NCBI RefSeq assembly: GCF_000317045.1
Contig: NC_019703.1
Coordinates: 1,848,501-1,912,500 of the forward strand
Direction: 5' to 3'
Length of the DNA stretch: 64,000 nucleotides
Origin: Geitlerinema sp. PCC 7407
GTDB taxonomy: Bacteria; Cyanobacteriota; Cyanobacteriia; PCC-7407
The notes below the pieces were generated by a model. The model did no database searches. It saw only the letters and a list, made by a program, of their open reading frames with translations, and was not told the origin of the DNA. Position numbers and translations under genes: made by a program. This document shows, in pieces, positions 53,545 through 63,282 of this stretch (positions are counted from its first letter, which is position 1; the number at the start of each line of letters is the position of its first letter).

Positions 53545-55593
53545 ATGGAAACGGCTGTTAACCTAAGTGACCTCCAGCAGCTTGGGCAACACCTCCAAGC
53601 TGCACTGCTCCGAGGGGGCGATCGCCAGACGCCGCTGGGGGTGCAGTGCGCCCTCAAGCAGGGTGTCTTGATGGTGCTGGTCGAGCATGACTCGGCGGAG
53701 CCGGTGGCCGCTCCAGCAGTGGTATTTGGGCAGATCGAGCAGGCCCTAGGCCAGATCCGGCCCGCGATCGCCCCCAAGGCTCGCCTCTATCTGCGCCGTC
53801 GCGGCGAACAGCAGCCCTACGAATCTGCGTCCATCGCGTGGGCCCCGCCCCGCTCCGCAATGCCCGGCCTGGTGCCGCCCCCGCCGCCCCCGCCGCCTTC
53901 CTTGGGCGTTGCGCCGCCGCCTGCCGCGCCATCTGCCGCCCCAGAAGCCACCGATTCCCCAGATCTAGAAGAAGATGCCTTTGGTGAGTCAGAGGCGATC
54001 GCCTCTGGTGGTTTGGCGGAAAGTGCCCCTGCGTCTGAGACGGACGCCTGGTTAGAGGACTCGGACGATTCCTCGAAGCTGGATGAAGCGGCGATCGCCT
54101 CTGATATGTATTCTGAGACGGATTTCGATCGCGAGGACGGTTCTGCTGATTTCTTCAACGAAGACGCCGAGAGCGACTTTAATCTAGGGCCTAAGGCTGG
54201 TCCTCGAGAGGACATCGGCGAGGGCGGCGAAGAAAACCTAGATCAAGATCCGGATCAACTAAATCCATTAGATCCGTATCAAGACGAGGACGAGACTCCC
54301 GACGATCACGAGCTTGCGCCCCTTACCCCCAGCGATCGCCGGGTGCTGTGGCCCTGGATTTTGGCGGGCGCGGCGATCAGCGTGTCTGCTTTTGCAGTGA
54401 GCCTGTATGCCTTCACGCGGCCCTGTGTGCTGGGGGGCTGTCCCCCGGTCGAAACGGCCCAAGCCTTGCAGCAGCGCGCCGCTAGCGTCACCTCTTGGCA
54501 AGAGCTAAACGCTGTTCAGCGCGAGATCGCCGCTGTGTCCGAGCAGCTGCGGGCGGTGCCGCTGTGGTCGGGTCATCGCCGAGACGCCCAGGCGCTGCTG
54601 ACGGTCTTCCAGCAGGAAAATGGTCCGTTCCAGCAGGTGATAGCGGCCCAGAGCAAGGCCACCACAGCCGCCCAGCGGAGCCAAAACCCGCCCCATCCGA
54701 TTGCTGAATGGCAGGCGATCCGCGACCTGTGGGAAGAGGCGATCGCCACCCTCAACCAGGTCGAATCCACCAGTCCTTCCTACGGCTTTGTGCAGGAAAA
54801 GCGGCGGGAATACGAGGCCAACCTGGCCGCCATTGAACGCCGCATCACAGCCGAAAACCTGGCCCAGCAGCGGCTGAGCCTGGCCAAGAATGCCGCCGCT
54901 GCGGCCGAAACGCGCCAGAGCACCACCCGCGGCGTCGAAGGGCTCCAGGCCGCCCAGCAGAGCTGGCAAACCGTCCTCAACCAGCTCACGAATATTCCCC
55001 AGGGCACCATGGCGCGCCAAGAAGCCAACCAGCTCAAAACGACCTACCAGGCCCGCATGTCTCAAGTGCGCGACCTATTGGCCAAGGAGCAGCTCGCCCT
55101 AGACACCTACGACGAAGCGATCGCTCTGGCAAACCAAGCCAAATCCTTTGAGCAAAAGAGCCAGTGGACCCAGGCGGTCATCCACTGGCGGCAGGCGATC
55201 AACGCTGCCCAGCAGGTGCCCCAAAACACGGTCTACTACGAGCGCGCCCAGCCCCTGATCAACTCCTACAGCGTTTCTCTCCAGGCGGCAGAGGGCCAGC
55301 TCAACACCGCTGTCGCTCTCCAGGAAGCCCGCACGGACCTCCAGAGCACCTGTGCAGGGACGCCCACCATCTGCACCTACTCCCTGTCTAATGACCTAAT
55401 CCAGGTGATGCTCACACCGGAGTACGAGCAGGCGATCTTCGCGGGGGACTCCAACAATGCTGTGGCCTTGCAGCAGCATATCCAGGCGCTCCAGGGGGCT
55501 CTAGAAGCCATCAGCGACAACACCCAGGTTCCCCTGGACGTCTACTACTCCAACGGCACGCTGCTGGGCTCCTATGTGCCGCCGACCTCGTGA
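53545..55593 (+). CDS. Membrane-anchored helical-repeat protein I
   Basis: A 682-residue protein of unknown role. Residues 1-95 look globular (an N-terminal domain with MVLVEHDSAEPVAAPAVV), then come a Pro-rich spacer and an acidic low-complexity stretch (about 130-255). One transmembrane helix lies near 269-290 (WPWILAGAAISVSAFAVSLY). The rest, probably outside the cytoplasm, consists of helical units of which ALANQAKSFEQKSQWTQAVI is an example. The overall design (soluble N-part, one membrane helix, long helical repeats) recurs in the protein at 61226-63133, pointing to related envelope functions. Confidence 0.75.
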   Translation: METAVNLSDLQQLGQHLQAALLRGGDRQTPLGVQCALKQGVLMVLVEHDSAEPVAAPAVVFGQIEQALGQIRPAIAPKARLYLRRRGEQQPYESASIAWAPPRSAMPGLVPPPPPPPPSLGVAPPPAAPSAAPEATDSPDLEEDAFGESEAIASGGLAESAPASETDAWLEDSDDSSKLDEAAIASDMYSETDFDREDGSADFFNEDAESDFNLGPKAGPREDIGEGGEENLDQDPDQLNPLDPYQDEDETPDDHELAPLTPSDRRVLWPWILAGAAISVSAFAVSLYAFTRPCVLGGCPPVETAQALQQRAASVTSWQELNAVQREIAAVSEQLRAVPLWSGHRRDAQALLTVFQQENGPFQQVIAAQSKATTAAQRSQNPPHPIAEWQAIRDLWEEAIATLNQVESTSPSYGFVQEKRREYEANLAAIERRITAENLAQQRLSLAKNAAAAAETRQSTTRGVEGLQAAQQSWQTVLNQLTNIPQGTMARQEANQLKTTYQARMSQVRDLLAKEQLALDTYDEAIALANQAKSFEQKSQWTQAVIHWRQAINAAQQVPQNTVYYERAQPLINSYSVSLQAAEGQLNTAVALQEARTDLQSTCAGTPTICTYSLSNDLIQVMLTPEYEQAIFAGDSNNAVALQQHIQALQGALEAISDNTQVPLDVYYSNGTLLGSYVPPTS

Positions 55594-55620
55594 TTCCCCG
55601 CCCTAGATTCTGGCTTCTGC

Positions 55621-55950
55621 CTAGGTCTGGGGCTCGGCGCTAGGAGGTTCTGTTGCAATTTCTGGCTCTGAGCTAGCGGCTTGGAGGCGCGCCAAGCGTC
55701 GGTAGCGGACCTTCAGCCCGAGGATGATCGACGCCAAGATCAGGGTGACGACATTGGCCGCGATCAGGGGCAGATCGTGAACCGCGATGCCGTAAACCAA
55801 CCACAGCACGATTCCCAGGCACAGGATCATCAGCATGCTCCAAGAAATGTCGTCTGCGGATTTGCTTTTCCAGGTTTTGATCAGCTGGGGCAGATAGGCC
55901 AGGGTGGTGAGGCTGCCAGCAATGAGGCCGAGGGTCGTTGTGAATTTCAT
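55621..55950 (-). CDS. SemiSWEET sugar transporter
   Basis: A 109-residue membrane protein with one three-helix bundle, the bacterial half-size SWEET that works as a dimer for sugar transport. The signature TLAYLPQLIKTWKSKSADDIS, with its conserved PQ, lies after the first helix. The second and third helices are MLMILCLGIVLWLVYGI and IAANVVTLILASIILGL. The tail is acidic and Pro-rich. The sugar is not known. Confidence 0.9.
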   Translation of the reverse strand: MKFTTTLGLIAGSLTTLAYLPQLIKTWKSKSADDISWSMLMILCLGIVLWLVYGIAVHDLPLIAANVVTLILASIILGLKVRYRRLARLQAASSEPEIATEPPSAEPQT

Positions 55951-56093
55951 GGTTGATAGCAGGACGGGTCAGAACATCCCACGCCTTTTTAAGAAATTTC
56001 AAAAAATTTCAGTGTGGGCTGTGCCTTAGGATGCCGGTTTTTGGGGTCTGTCGTCGGCTATCTTGAAGCAGAAATTTTGGTGAGGCGCTGGCC

Positions 56094-57080
56094 CTAGTGG
56101 CTGCTTGTGATGCCGCGACTGCGCAGCTGCTCCATGAAGAATTCCTCTAGGGAAGGCCGAGCAAGCTTGATGGTGACGATCTGAGCGCCCATCAGGGACA
56201 AGCTGGCGAGGAAATCAAAGGGATCGCCCTGGAGATGGCCCTGCCACAGCCCGTCCTGAAATTCGAGGTTGACCATGCGTTTCTTGAGGACGTCGAGGCT
56301 GCCGCCCTTGCCCTGGATGTAGTAGGTGTTGTTGCCCCCGAGCAGCTCGTCGAGCTTGCCGCTGCAAATGAGCTCCCCATCCGCCAAGATAGCCACGCGA
56401 TCGCAGATCATCTCCACGTCGGCGAGCACGTGACTGTTGAAGAAAATCGTTTTGCCCTGCTCCTTGAGAGACAAGATGATTTCGCGCATCTGGTATCGGC
56501 CGAGGGGGTCGAGGCCCGACATAGGCTCATCGAGAAAAACCACCTCCGGATCGTTGATCAGGGCCTGGGCCATGCCGATGCGCTGGAGCATGCCCTTGGA
56601 GTACTGGCGGAGCTGCTTTTTGCGGGCGGCGGAGAGAGCGAGGCCCACCAGCTCCAGCAGCTGGGGGATGCGCTGGCGCTGGACCGATCGCGGAATCTGG
56701 AACAAATCGGCGGTGTAGCGCAAAAATTCCCAGCCGGTCAGAAAGTCGTAGAAGTAAGGGTTTTCGGGCAAATAGCCGACGCGCTGCTTGACGGCGCGAT
56801 CGCCCAGCGGATGGCCGAGCAGCCGTCCCCGCCCCTGGGTCGGGCGCACGATGCCCAGCAAAATTTTCAGCAGAGTCGTCTTGCCCGCGCCGTTGGGGCC
56901 AAGCAAGCCGAAGGTTTCGCCCGGGTGTACCACCAGAGAGCAGTTTTTCAGCGGCGTGATTTTTTGGTTGAGCCAAAAGCCGCTCCGATACACCTTGCTG
57001 AGCTCGTAGATTTCGACCACGAAAGGCTGCTCGGGCGTGGCGTCCGCGGCGGGAAGGGCTGGAGTTGCATTGGTATCCAT
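56094..57080 (-). CDS. ABC transporter ATP-binding protein
   Basis: A 328-residue ABC ATPase (start MDTNATPALPA at 57080). It has Walker A GPNGAGKTTLL, a signature variant YSKGMLQR, Walker B VVFLDEPMSGLDPLGR and the H loop HVLADVEM. The N-terminal FWLNQKITPLKNCSLVV and the C-terminal extension of about 100 residues resemble CcmA/NatA-like exporters of the ABC-2 class. The permease is not in the window, so partner and substrate are unknown. A start at 57269 would add 63 unlikely residues. Confidence 0.92.
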   Translation of the reverse strand: MDTNATPALPAADATPEQPFVVEIYELSKVYRSGFWLNQKITPLKNCSLVVHPGETFGLLGPNGAGKTTLLKILLGIVRPTQGRGRLLGHPLGDRAVKQRVGYLPENPYFYDFLTGWEFLRYTADLFQIPRSVQRQRIPQLLELVGLALSAARKKQLRQYSKGMLQRIGMAQALINDPEVVFLDEPMSGLDPLGRYQMREIILSLKEQGKTIFFNSHVLADVEMICDRVAILADGELICSGKLDELLGGNNTYYIQGKGGSLDVLKKRMVNLEFQDGLWQGHLQGDPFDFLASLSLMGAQIVTIKLARPSLEEFFMEQLRSRGITSSH

Positions 57081-57311
57081 GAACGTCACCCTGGCTGGAT
57101 GGTTGGTCGCGACAAAGAGTTTAGCAAGTCCCGGGCCCTCCGCACGACTGCTGTGGGCAAGACCAGCGAGGATTTTCCGCCCCCTCAAGACGATTGTGCT
57201 CAAGTCGCGAGCCAAAGTTGGAGACTTTCGTTCCTGGCCTATGCTGGTTGAAATGGCTGATTTGGCCAAGCCAGCTAGAGGTTGGCTGCTTGTTCACGAA
57301 CTTTGGATCCT

Positions 57312-57500
57312 ATGAACCGCTCAAAAATTGTTGCTGTCATTACGGGTGTGATTTCGGTGGCGCTGGCCCTTGGGTATCTCGTGCTGGTGCAGCTCCTGGA
57401 TTTTCGCGGCGAAATGCTGCCGGCCCCGACGGGCATGGTGCTCCTGGGAAGGGCGATCGCGCCTTGGTTGGGAGCAGTTTTGGGGCTTGGAATGCTCTAG
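57312..57500 (+). CDS. Small membrane protein, 62 aa
   Basis: A 62-residue protein beginning MNRSKIVAVITGVISVALALG, with one strong membrane helix near residues 6-27 and a second hydrophobic segment near 40-62 (TGMVLLGRAIAPWLGAVL). A conserved-looking FRGEMLPAP lies between them. Similar short proteins occur in cyanobacteria without a known role. It is oppositely oriented between the ABC ATPase and the NTPase genes, ending 9 bases from the latter's stop. Confidence 0.65.
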   Translation: MNRSKIVAVITGVISVALALGYLVLVQLLDFRGEMLPAPTGMVLLGRAIAPWLGAVLGLGML

Positions 57501-57509
57501 GCTCCGGGC

Positions 57510-60500
57510 CTATGGGTCGGCCATAAACAGCGTGGCGTCTTCGCTGTCGCCCAGATCGACGTCAGATTCTGAGCCGTATAGGGAGGCTGGCTGAGACACG
57601 ATCAAGGTTGTATCCGCTAGCTCGCCGTCTCCTGCCACTGGCGACGGCTCAGGGGTGCTGTCCTGGGCAGCCCGGACGGCGGTGTAAGCCTGAAACGTTT
57701 CGAGGGAAAAAATTGCGCCTTGTTCTTCGGCTTCTCGGCGATCGCTGTCGCTCAGCCGCGCCTCGAACAGGCAAGTATTTGCCCAGTTGACGCCCTTGAG
57801 AATGGCGCCCCGCAGGTCAGTGCCGCGCAGATTGGCGCTGTTGAGGTTGGCCCCAGAGAGGTTGGCTTTGGCAAGGGAGACGCGGCTCAAGTTGGCGTTG
57901 CTCAGGTTGGCGCGCACGAGGTTGGCCCCGGTGAGATCGCTGCCGCTGAGGCGTGCCCCGGCCAGGTTGACGCTCTGGAGGTTGGCCTCGGCCCACGCCA
58001 GGTGCTCGAGGTTGGCGCCGCTAAAGTCGAGGGTGCTCAGCAGGGGCTGGGCCCACAGCTGGAACTCGTTGAGGCTGAGGGGGCTGATGCGGTGGAGAAA
58101 CTGGAGGAAGCGATCGCGATCGAAGCGATCGCCCTTCGGGTCGCCGCAGGGACAGAAGATACTCTGGGCCGCGTGGTGGCTGGCGCACAGCAGCAAAAAC
58201 GCGTTGAGACCCACAGCGGCTTCTAGGGTCAGCAGATTGGGCGGCGTTTGCCACGGCTGACCGGCTTGGCGAGCGTCCTGGGGGAGTCCCTGGTCGAGCC
58301 AGTCGCCCCGGCAGTAGCGCTGGTAAAAGGCTTCTAGGCGGCGCGTGAGGGCGCTGAACTGAAACGCCGACATGGTGCGCTGGAGCCGCTGGAGATCAGC
58401 GGCGATCGCCTCCACCATGTCCGGGCGCAGGGGTTGGTAGTTGACCTGGTGATAGAGCCAGTGGGCCAAGGCATTGAGGGCTGCGTGGTCCTCGATCAGG
58501 CCGTTGCTGGGCTGGGCGAAGGTGGCCAGCTGACGGGCGATCGCCTTGGCACCCAGAAACGCGCCAAAGCTCGGGTGGGTAAACTCCAGCGGCGTGTCTT
58601 GCCCCAGCTGGCCGCCAGGAGCGCTGAAATAGAGCGCTGGCAGCGGAAACCAGCCGCCAGCATCCTCCGCCTCGGGGGTCACCGCGGTGGGCAGCACCCG
58701 CCGGATCTGGCTCTGCTGGATGGCCAGGGCCATGGTCTCGATTTGCTGCTGGAGCCTGGCGGGCGATCGCCCCAGGAGCAAGCTTGTGATGGTCTCCTCG
58801 CCTCGACTGGCGTGGGCCAGCCCCGATCGCACCAGCCCCGTCAGGCTGCCGCTGCGCACCGGATCGATCGTCTGCCCCGTCAGCCAGCGCAGCAGGCGGT
58901 CCTGCATCTCAAAGCTCAGCTCACTGGGCGATAGGCTCAGCAGCCCTTCATCGAGATGGCCGTCCCGATGCAAAATTCCCAGCAGATAGAGCATCAGCGG
59001 ATGGCGAACGCGGGCTGCCAGGGAGTCCGGCTCCGGGGACGGTCGAAACAGGCCCGCTTTTTTCAAAAAGTTGAAATAGGCCTGGGCGATCGCCTTGGTT
59101 TGCAGCCCGGCCCACTGCTTGAACCACTGCTTGAGCTCCTCCTGCTCCATGGGCAGCAGCCGCAGACGGTAGTAGGGCAAATGCTCTTCGGTGGTCAGCG
59201 TGTTTAGGGCCGCCTGGAAGACCACCGGGGGCGTGGTCAGCAGCAGTTTGTGGCGCGCGCCTCGGGGACTGAGCGTCTCCTGGGCCAAAAACTGCTGGAC
59301 CTGCCGCACGAACTGGGCCGCCGGATTGCCGCCCTGGGGCGATCGCGGCAGTTCATCCAGGCCGTCGAGGAGCAGCAAGCAGGGCGGGTGAACGGCCGAC
59401 AGCCAGCCGTCAGGCTCGGTAAAGCGGGCCTGGGGCAGCGCCGATGCCAGGGTATCGGCCAGGGTTTCTCCGATCGTCACATCCCGTAGCCGAATCACGA
59501 TGGGCATCCACTGGGGATAGACAGCCTGGGCCACATGGGCCGCCCACAGCTGACAAAAGCCCGTTTTTCCCTGGCCCGACTCCCCCTCCAGCACGGCGAT
59601 CGCCTGGGGAATCTGGAGCTGCTGGGCCGCCCACCGAAAGGCCTCCTCCGGTGCGTTCTTTTGGCTGGAGAGGGTGGTGCCTGCCAGCGAGACGTACAGA
59701 TCCCGCAGGGTAAACATTTCCCCCAGCAGCGGCTCGCTCTGGCTGCGCAGCAGGGCCGCTCGGTAGCGCTCGCGCTCAAGATCAATCACCAAGGCAGGCT
59801 TTGGCACGACGATGGCAGTGTCGATGGGCTCATAGTCTTCGCTCCAGTCTCCGCTGCCGTCGCTGGGCGCTGTATTGCCCAGCCGCACGAACTTTTGCAT
59901 CTGGGCCAGGCTCAGGGGCGCCTCGGTGACGATGCCCAGGAGATGGCCGGCCAGCCCATTGAGAATTCGCTGGGTCATCAGCTTGGCCTCGGTTTCCTCG
60001 GCGCCGCTGGCCATAAACCAGGCGATCGCCGCCCCGTTCATCTGCTGGACCAAGAAAGAGTCTGTGGGTGTCGAGAGGACCTGTTCGGCCTGAGCGTCGG
60101 TGAGCTGCCCTGGCTTGAGCGCCCGGAGCTGAGTTTGGAGGGGACCATCTTCGAGGGTGCCTCGCTCGTTCAGCAGGGGCAGCTTGGCTCGCTCGATCCA
60201 GGGACGATTGAGCGCTAGTTCCTGGTTGAGCACCTGCTGCAACCCCCGCAGGTAGGCGACCTGGTAGGCCAGCCAGACGCCTTCGTTGCGCTTGAGCGGG
60301 CGCTGCTGGCTCAGGAGCCGCACCAGGGCCAGGGTAATCTGGGCCAGGGCGGGTCCCTCTGCCAGCACCCCCGACAGCGGCAGAGCCAAGGTCTCGGCAA
60401 AGGTGCTGACGTCGAAGAGGGTGAGCTCCCGCCCTTGCAGGTCCTGGGCGATCCGGAAGGCGATCCCCACCATCTGCGGCAGGGGGGCCGAGTGTAGCTG

Positions 60501-60551
60501 GGCGGGGGTCAGTTGGTGATCGCTCAACCAGTGCCGAATGTCGAGACTCAT
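57510..60551 (-). CDS. NACHT-like NTPase with pentapeptide repeats
   Basis: A 1013-residue protein. Residues 1-270 form an N-terminal helical part of unknown fold. A STAND/NACHT-type NTPase follows, with Walker A GESGQGKT at 323-330 and Walker B LLLLDGLDELP at about 392-402. After a long helical region comes a pentapeptide-repeat block at about 840-930 (ANLSNANLSRVSLAKANLSG), a right-handed beta helix. The C-terminal tail is acidic with ADTTLIV and EDATLFM. The ATG at 60551 (MSLDIRHW) was chosen; an extra 23 residues are possible. It is a signalling or defence-like NLR; function is not proven. Confidence 0.88.
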   Translation of the reverse strand: MSLDIRHWLSDHQLTPAQLHSAPLPQMVGIAFRIAQDLQGRELTLFDVSTFAETLALPLSGVLAEGPALAQITLALVRLLSQQRPLKRNEGVWLAYQVAYLRGLQQVLNQELALNRPWIERAKLPLLNERGTLEDGPLQTQLRALKPGQLTDAQAEQVLSTPTDSFLVQQMNGAAIAWFMASGAEETEAKLMTQRILNGLAGHLLGIVTEAPLSLAQMQKFVRLGNTAPSDGSGDWSEDYEPIDTAIVVPKPALVIDLERERYRAALLRSQSEPLLGEMFTLRDLYVSLAGTTLSSQKNAPEEAFRWAAQQLQIPQAIAVLEGESGQGKTGFCQLWAAHVAQAVYPQWMPIVIRLRDVTIGETLADTLASALPQARFTEPDGWLSAVHPPCLLLLDGLDELPRSPQGGNPAAQFVRQVQQFLAQETLSPRGARHKLLLTTPPVVFQAALNTLTTEEHLPYYRLRLLPMEQEELKQWFKQWAGLQTKAIAQAYFNFLKKAGLFRPSPEPDSLAARVRHPLMLYLLGILHRDGHLDEGLLSLSPSELSFEMQDRLLRWLTGQTIDPVRSGSLTGLVRSGLAHASRGEETITSLLLGRSPARLQQQIETMALAIQQSQIRRVLPTAVTPEAEDAGGWFPLPALYFSAPGGQLGQDTPLEFTHPSFGAFLGAKAIARQLATFAQPSNGLIEDHAALNALAHWLYHQVNYQPLRPDMVEAIAADLQRLQRTMSAFQFSALTRRLEAFYQRYCRGDWLDQGLPQDARQAGQPWQTPPNLLTLEAAVGLNAFLLLCASHHAAQSIFCPCGDPKGDRFDRDRFLQFLHRISPLSLNEFQLWAQPLLSTLDFSGANLEHLAWAEANLQSVNLAGARLSGSDLTGANLVRANLSNANLSRVSLAKANLSGANLNSANLRGTDLRGAILKGVNWANTCLFEARLSDSDRREAEEQGAIFSLETFQAYTAVRAAQDSTPEPSPVAGDGELADTTLIVSQPASLYGSESDVDLGDSEDATLFMADP

Positions 60552-61225
60552 GCCGTTTGATGGGAGAGGGGACGAAGGATGCAGGAAATCAGCGAAGGCG
60601 ACCTGAAGAAATGCAGACAAATGAATGCAGTCAAATCAATGACAAAACGCGATCGCTGCCGTTTTTAGTCTAATCAGCGCGATTACCAATGTAAGTACCC
60701 GAAGAGCGATCGCCGGACGAGATAACTTTGATCATCTCCCAGCAAATGGCCACCCCAAAAAGCGGTTGATATTGCTGCTGGATTGGCTCAGGCTGCTGCA
60801 TCCTGAAATAAGACTAGCCCGCCAAACATTGGATGTTGAGATGCTGATCGCCAAAGAAACACTGACGCCAAAACCTCAGGCGATCGCCTCGAAAAATGTC
60901 AACGCTTAAGGGCCAACGATTTTCAAGGTCTCAAGGCGCGATTAACAACCTTTTCTAGCAGCTTTTTGGGAAATTCGGGTCTAGACTGACGAATAGCATC
61001 CGTAATTGTACGGACGCTTTGTAACAGATAAAGTAATTTCGCCGGTTTTAGAGTGGTGATCTCTGTATAGCGGAAGCAGGGGCCTTCTGTTTGTGGTCAA
61101 CTTCTTTGATTCTCAATTGCTACGACTCCTCACGACAGCCTTGACGGACGATCTGGAGCGTGTTTGACTGCGAGGAAGAGGGGTGGCACCAGGGGTAGGT
61201 GCGCTGGAAGGGGAGAAAGACAAAC
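60552..61225. other. Intergenic region upstream of NTPase and repeat protein II
   Basis: About 670 bases between divergent genes, with three HIP1 sites. It holds an inverted repeat TCCGTA-N4-TACGGA at 60999-61014. I see no small gene, tRNA or terminator. The region likely contains both promoters. Confidence 0.4.
60999..61014. promoter_or_regulatory. Inverted repeat TCCGTA-N4-TACGGA
   Basis: Two perfect 6-base arms separated by four bases lie in the spacer before the repeat protein gene, about 210 bases upstream of its start. It could be an operator for a dimeric regulator; no known consensus is matched. Confidence 0.3.
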
Positions 61226-63133
61226 ATGATTCGTCAATTTAGGGATCGCAAGCAGTCTAAAAGTTCAAAACCCGAGATGGAAACGCCGCCTGTCCCCAAA
61301 GATTCTTCAGCAGCTTCGGAGACGTCCTTGGGAGAAGAGGCTGTGGGGACTGTGCGATCGCCCCGCCGCAGGCGATCGCTGTCTACCAACTGGCTGTGGT
61401 CGATGGTGTGGCTGGTGATGCTGCTCATGGCCGGGGGAACGGTGGCCGGGACATTTTACTGGCTGGTGAAAGTGCCCCCTGCGCCGGACTGTAGCGATCT
61501 AAGCCAGATTACGGGAGACTCGGCCCGTCTCTACTGCGCGGAGCGGCTCGCCCGCTCGGGAGAGATACAGGACCTGATGGCCGGGGTGAATTTGGTCAAA
61601 GACTGGCCGGCGGATCATCCCCTTTACGACGACGCCCAAAAATTGTTGGGAATCTGGTCTGAGGTGATTTTCTCGAGGGCGCGCCAGCAGATGGCGGCTG
61701 GCAACCTGGAGGAGGCGATCGCCGATGCTCGCCAGATTCCGCCTAGCAGCCCGCTCTACAGCGAAGCCCAAGCGGCGATCGCCGCTTGGCAAAAGAACTG
61801 GGCCGCGGGCGAAAAGCTGGCCAACCAAATGCGAGCGGCTCTCAAGGCCCAAAACTGGCGTCAGGCCACAGAGGTCGCCGAGGCGATGCTCAAGCTGGAT
61901 AACGACTACTGGCGCGACCTGGCGCGGCGTCAGCTCGATACAGACTTTGCGGCCGAAAAGCAGGCGCGCCGACAGCTTCAGGGAGCAGCGGAGCGTGCCA
62001 AGGCCAACACCGTCGACGCCCTCAAAGAAGCGATCGCCCTCGCCCGCCAGGTCACCCCAGACGTGCAGGCCCGCGCCGACGCCCAAGGGTCGATCGCCCG
62101 CTGGAGCCGAGATCTGCTGACTCTGGCCCAAAAGCGTCTAGAAGCGCGCGATCTGTCGGGGGCGATCGCCGCTGCGGAGGCCGTGCCCGAAGCCGGAGCG
62201 CTGCGCCGCGAGGCCAATGACTTTATGCTGCTGGCCCGCGCCGACGCCATGACCTGGCAAGACAGCTGGTTTGGCTTCCTTGAGGCCCAAGCCGCTGCCC
62301 TGCGCATCCCCCCCGACAGCCCGCTGCGGCCCCAGGCCCAGGCCAAGGTTGCGCGCTGGCGGACCGAGCTGCAAAACCTCAGCCAGCTCCAGCTGGCCCA
62401 GACCACGGCGGATGTTTTGCCGCCCCTCTCTTGGTCTTTGGCCATTGATCAAGCTCAGATGGTGCCCCAGGGAGAGCCTCGCCGCCTCCAGGCCCAAACC
62501 CTGGTGGCTCACCTGCGCAAGGAGATTTTGGTGGCGGAGGATCGCCCCTTCCTGGTGCTGGCTCGACGCCTAGCGGCCACCGCGACGGTGGAGAGCCTCG
62601 ATCGGGCGATCGCCGTGGCGCGGCAAGTGCAGCTAGGGCGGCCCCTGCGCATCGAGGCCCAGACGCTGATCGCCCAGTGGAACCAGCAGATTCAAGTCAT
62701 CGAGGATCAGCCGGTCCTCGATCAGGCGCGATCGCTGGCTCGTCAAGGAGACCTGAACGGCGCGATCGCCACCGCCGAAAAGATCCAGTCTGGTCGAGCC
62801 CTCTACGGCGAAGCCCAGGGCGACATTGACGCTTGGGTCTACGAGATCCGTCTGGCAGAAGATCGCGCGATCTTCCGCGAGGCCCAAGCCCTGGCCAATC
62901 AGGGACGCCTCAGCGACGCCATCGTCGTGGCCTCGGACATTGGCCCTGGCCGTCCCCTCTACGGCGAGGCCCAGGCGTCGATCGGCCAGTGGGCGGCAGA
63001 GCGCGATGCTATCTTGCGAGAGCGCGCTCGCCCCGTCGAGCCAGCGCCCGCTCCGGCACCGGAGGAGCCGACCTACTTTGAGGAGCCGCCACCCCCCAGT
63101 CAAGACGTGCCGCCGCCGCCGCCGCCTCCCTAG
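61226..63133 (+). CDS. Membrane-anchored helical-repeat protein II
   Basis: A 635-residue protein (ATG at 61226, preceded by GGGGAGAAAG). A basic, Ser-rich N-terminal tail of about 55 residues is followed by one membrane helix near 60-85 (WSMVWLVMLLMAGGTVAGTF) and a long outer part. The latter carries about eight related helical units; the last two are exact at 52-residue spacing, each ending in LYGEAQ followed by a tryptophan. The C-terminus is Pro-rich (PPPPSQDVPPPPPPP). The overall design matches the protein at 53545-55593. Function unknown; the repeats should form a superhelix. Confidence 0.78.
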   Translation: MIRQFRDRKQSKSSKPEMETPPVPKDSSAASETSLGEEAVGTVRSPRRRRSLSTNWLWSMVWLVMLLMAGGTVAGTFYWLVKVPPAPDCSDLSQITGDSARLYCAERLARSGEIQDLMAGVNLVKDWPADHPLYDDAQKLLGIWSEVIFSRARQQMAAGNLEEAIADARQIPPSSPLYSEAQAAIAAWQKNWAAGEKLANQMRAALKAQNWRQATEVAEAMLKLDNDYWRDLARRQLDTDFAAEKQARRQLQGAAERAKANTVDALKEAIALARQVTPDVQARADAQGSIARWSRDLLTLAQKRLEARDLSGAIAAAEAVPEAGALRREANDFMLLARADAMTWQDSWFGFLEAQAAALRIPPDSPLRPQAQAKVARWRTELQNLSQLQLAQTTADVLPPLSWSLAIDQAQMVPQGEPRRLQAQTLVAHLRKEILVAEDRPFLVLARRLAATATVESLDRAIAVARQVQLGRPLRIEAQTLIAQWNQQIQVIEDQPVLDQARSLARQGDLNGAIATAEKIQSGRALYGEAQGDIDAWVYEIRLAEDRAIFREAQALANQGRLSDAIVVASDIGPGRPLYGEAQASIGQWAAERDAILRERARPVEPAPAPAPEEPTYFEEPPPPSQDVPPPPPPP

Positions 63134-63282
63134 CCAGAAATCTCTAGAAAAGCAGGACAGCCTGTGCACCTTTGGCCTGACGCCAACCGCTAGCATAGAT
63201 TAAGGGTTTTTGCTCTAAGCAAGCTTTGGGCCTAGGACTCTCATCGTAATGATGCTCAGATGGTGTGAGAGGAGAGGTAGGG

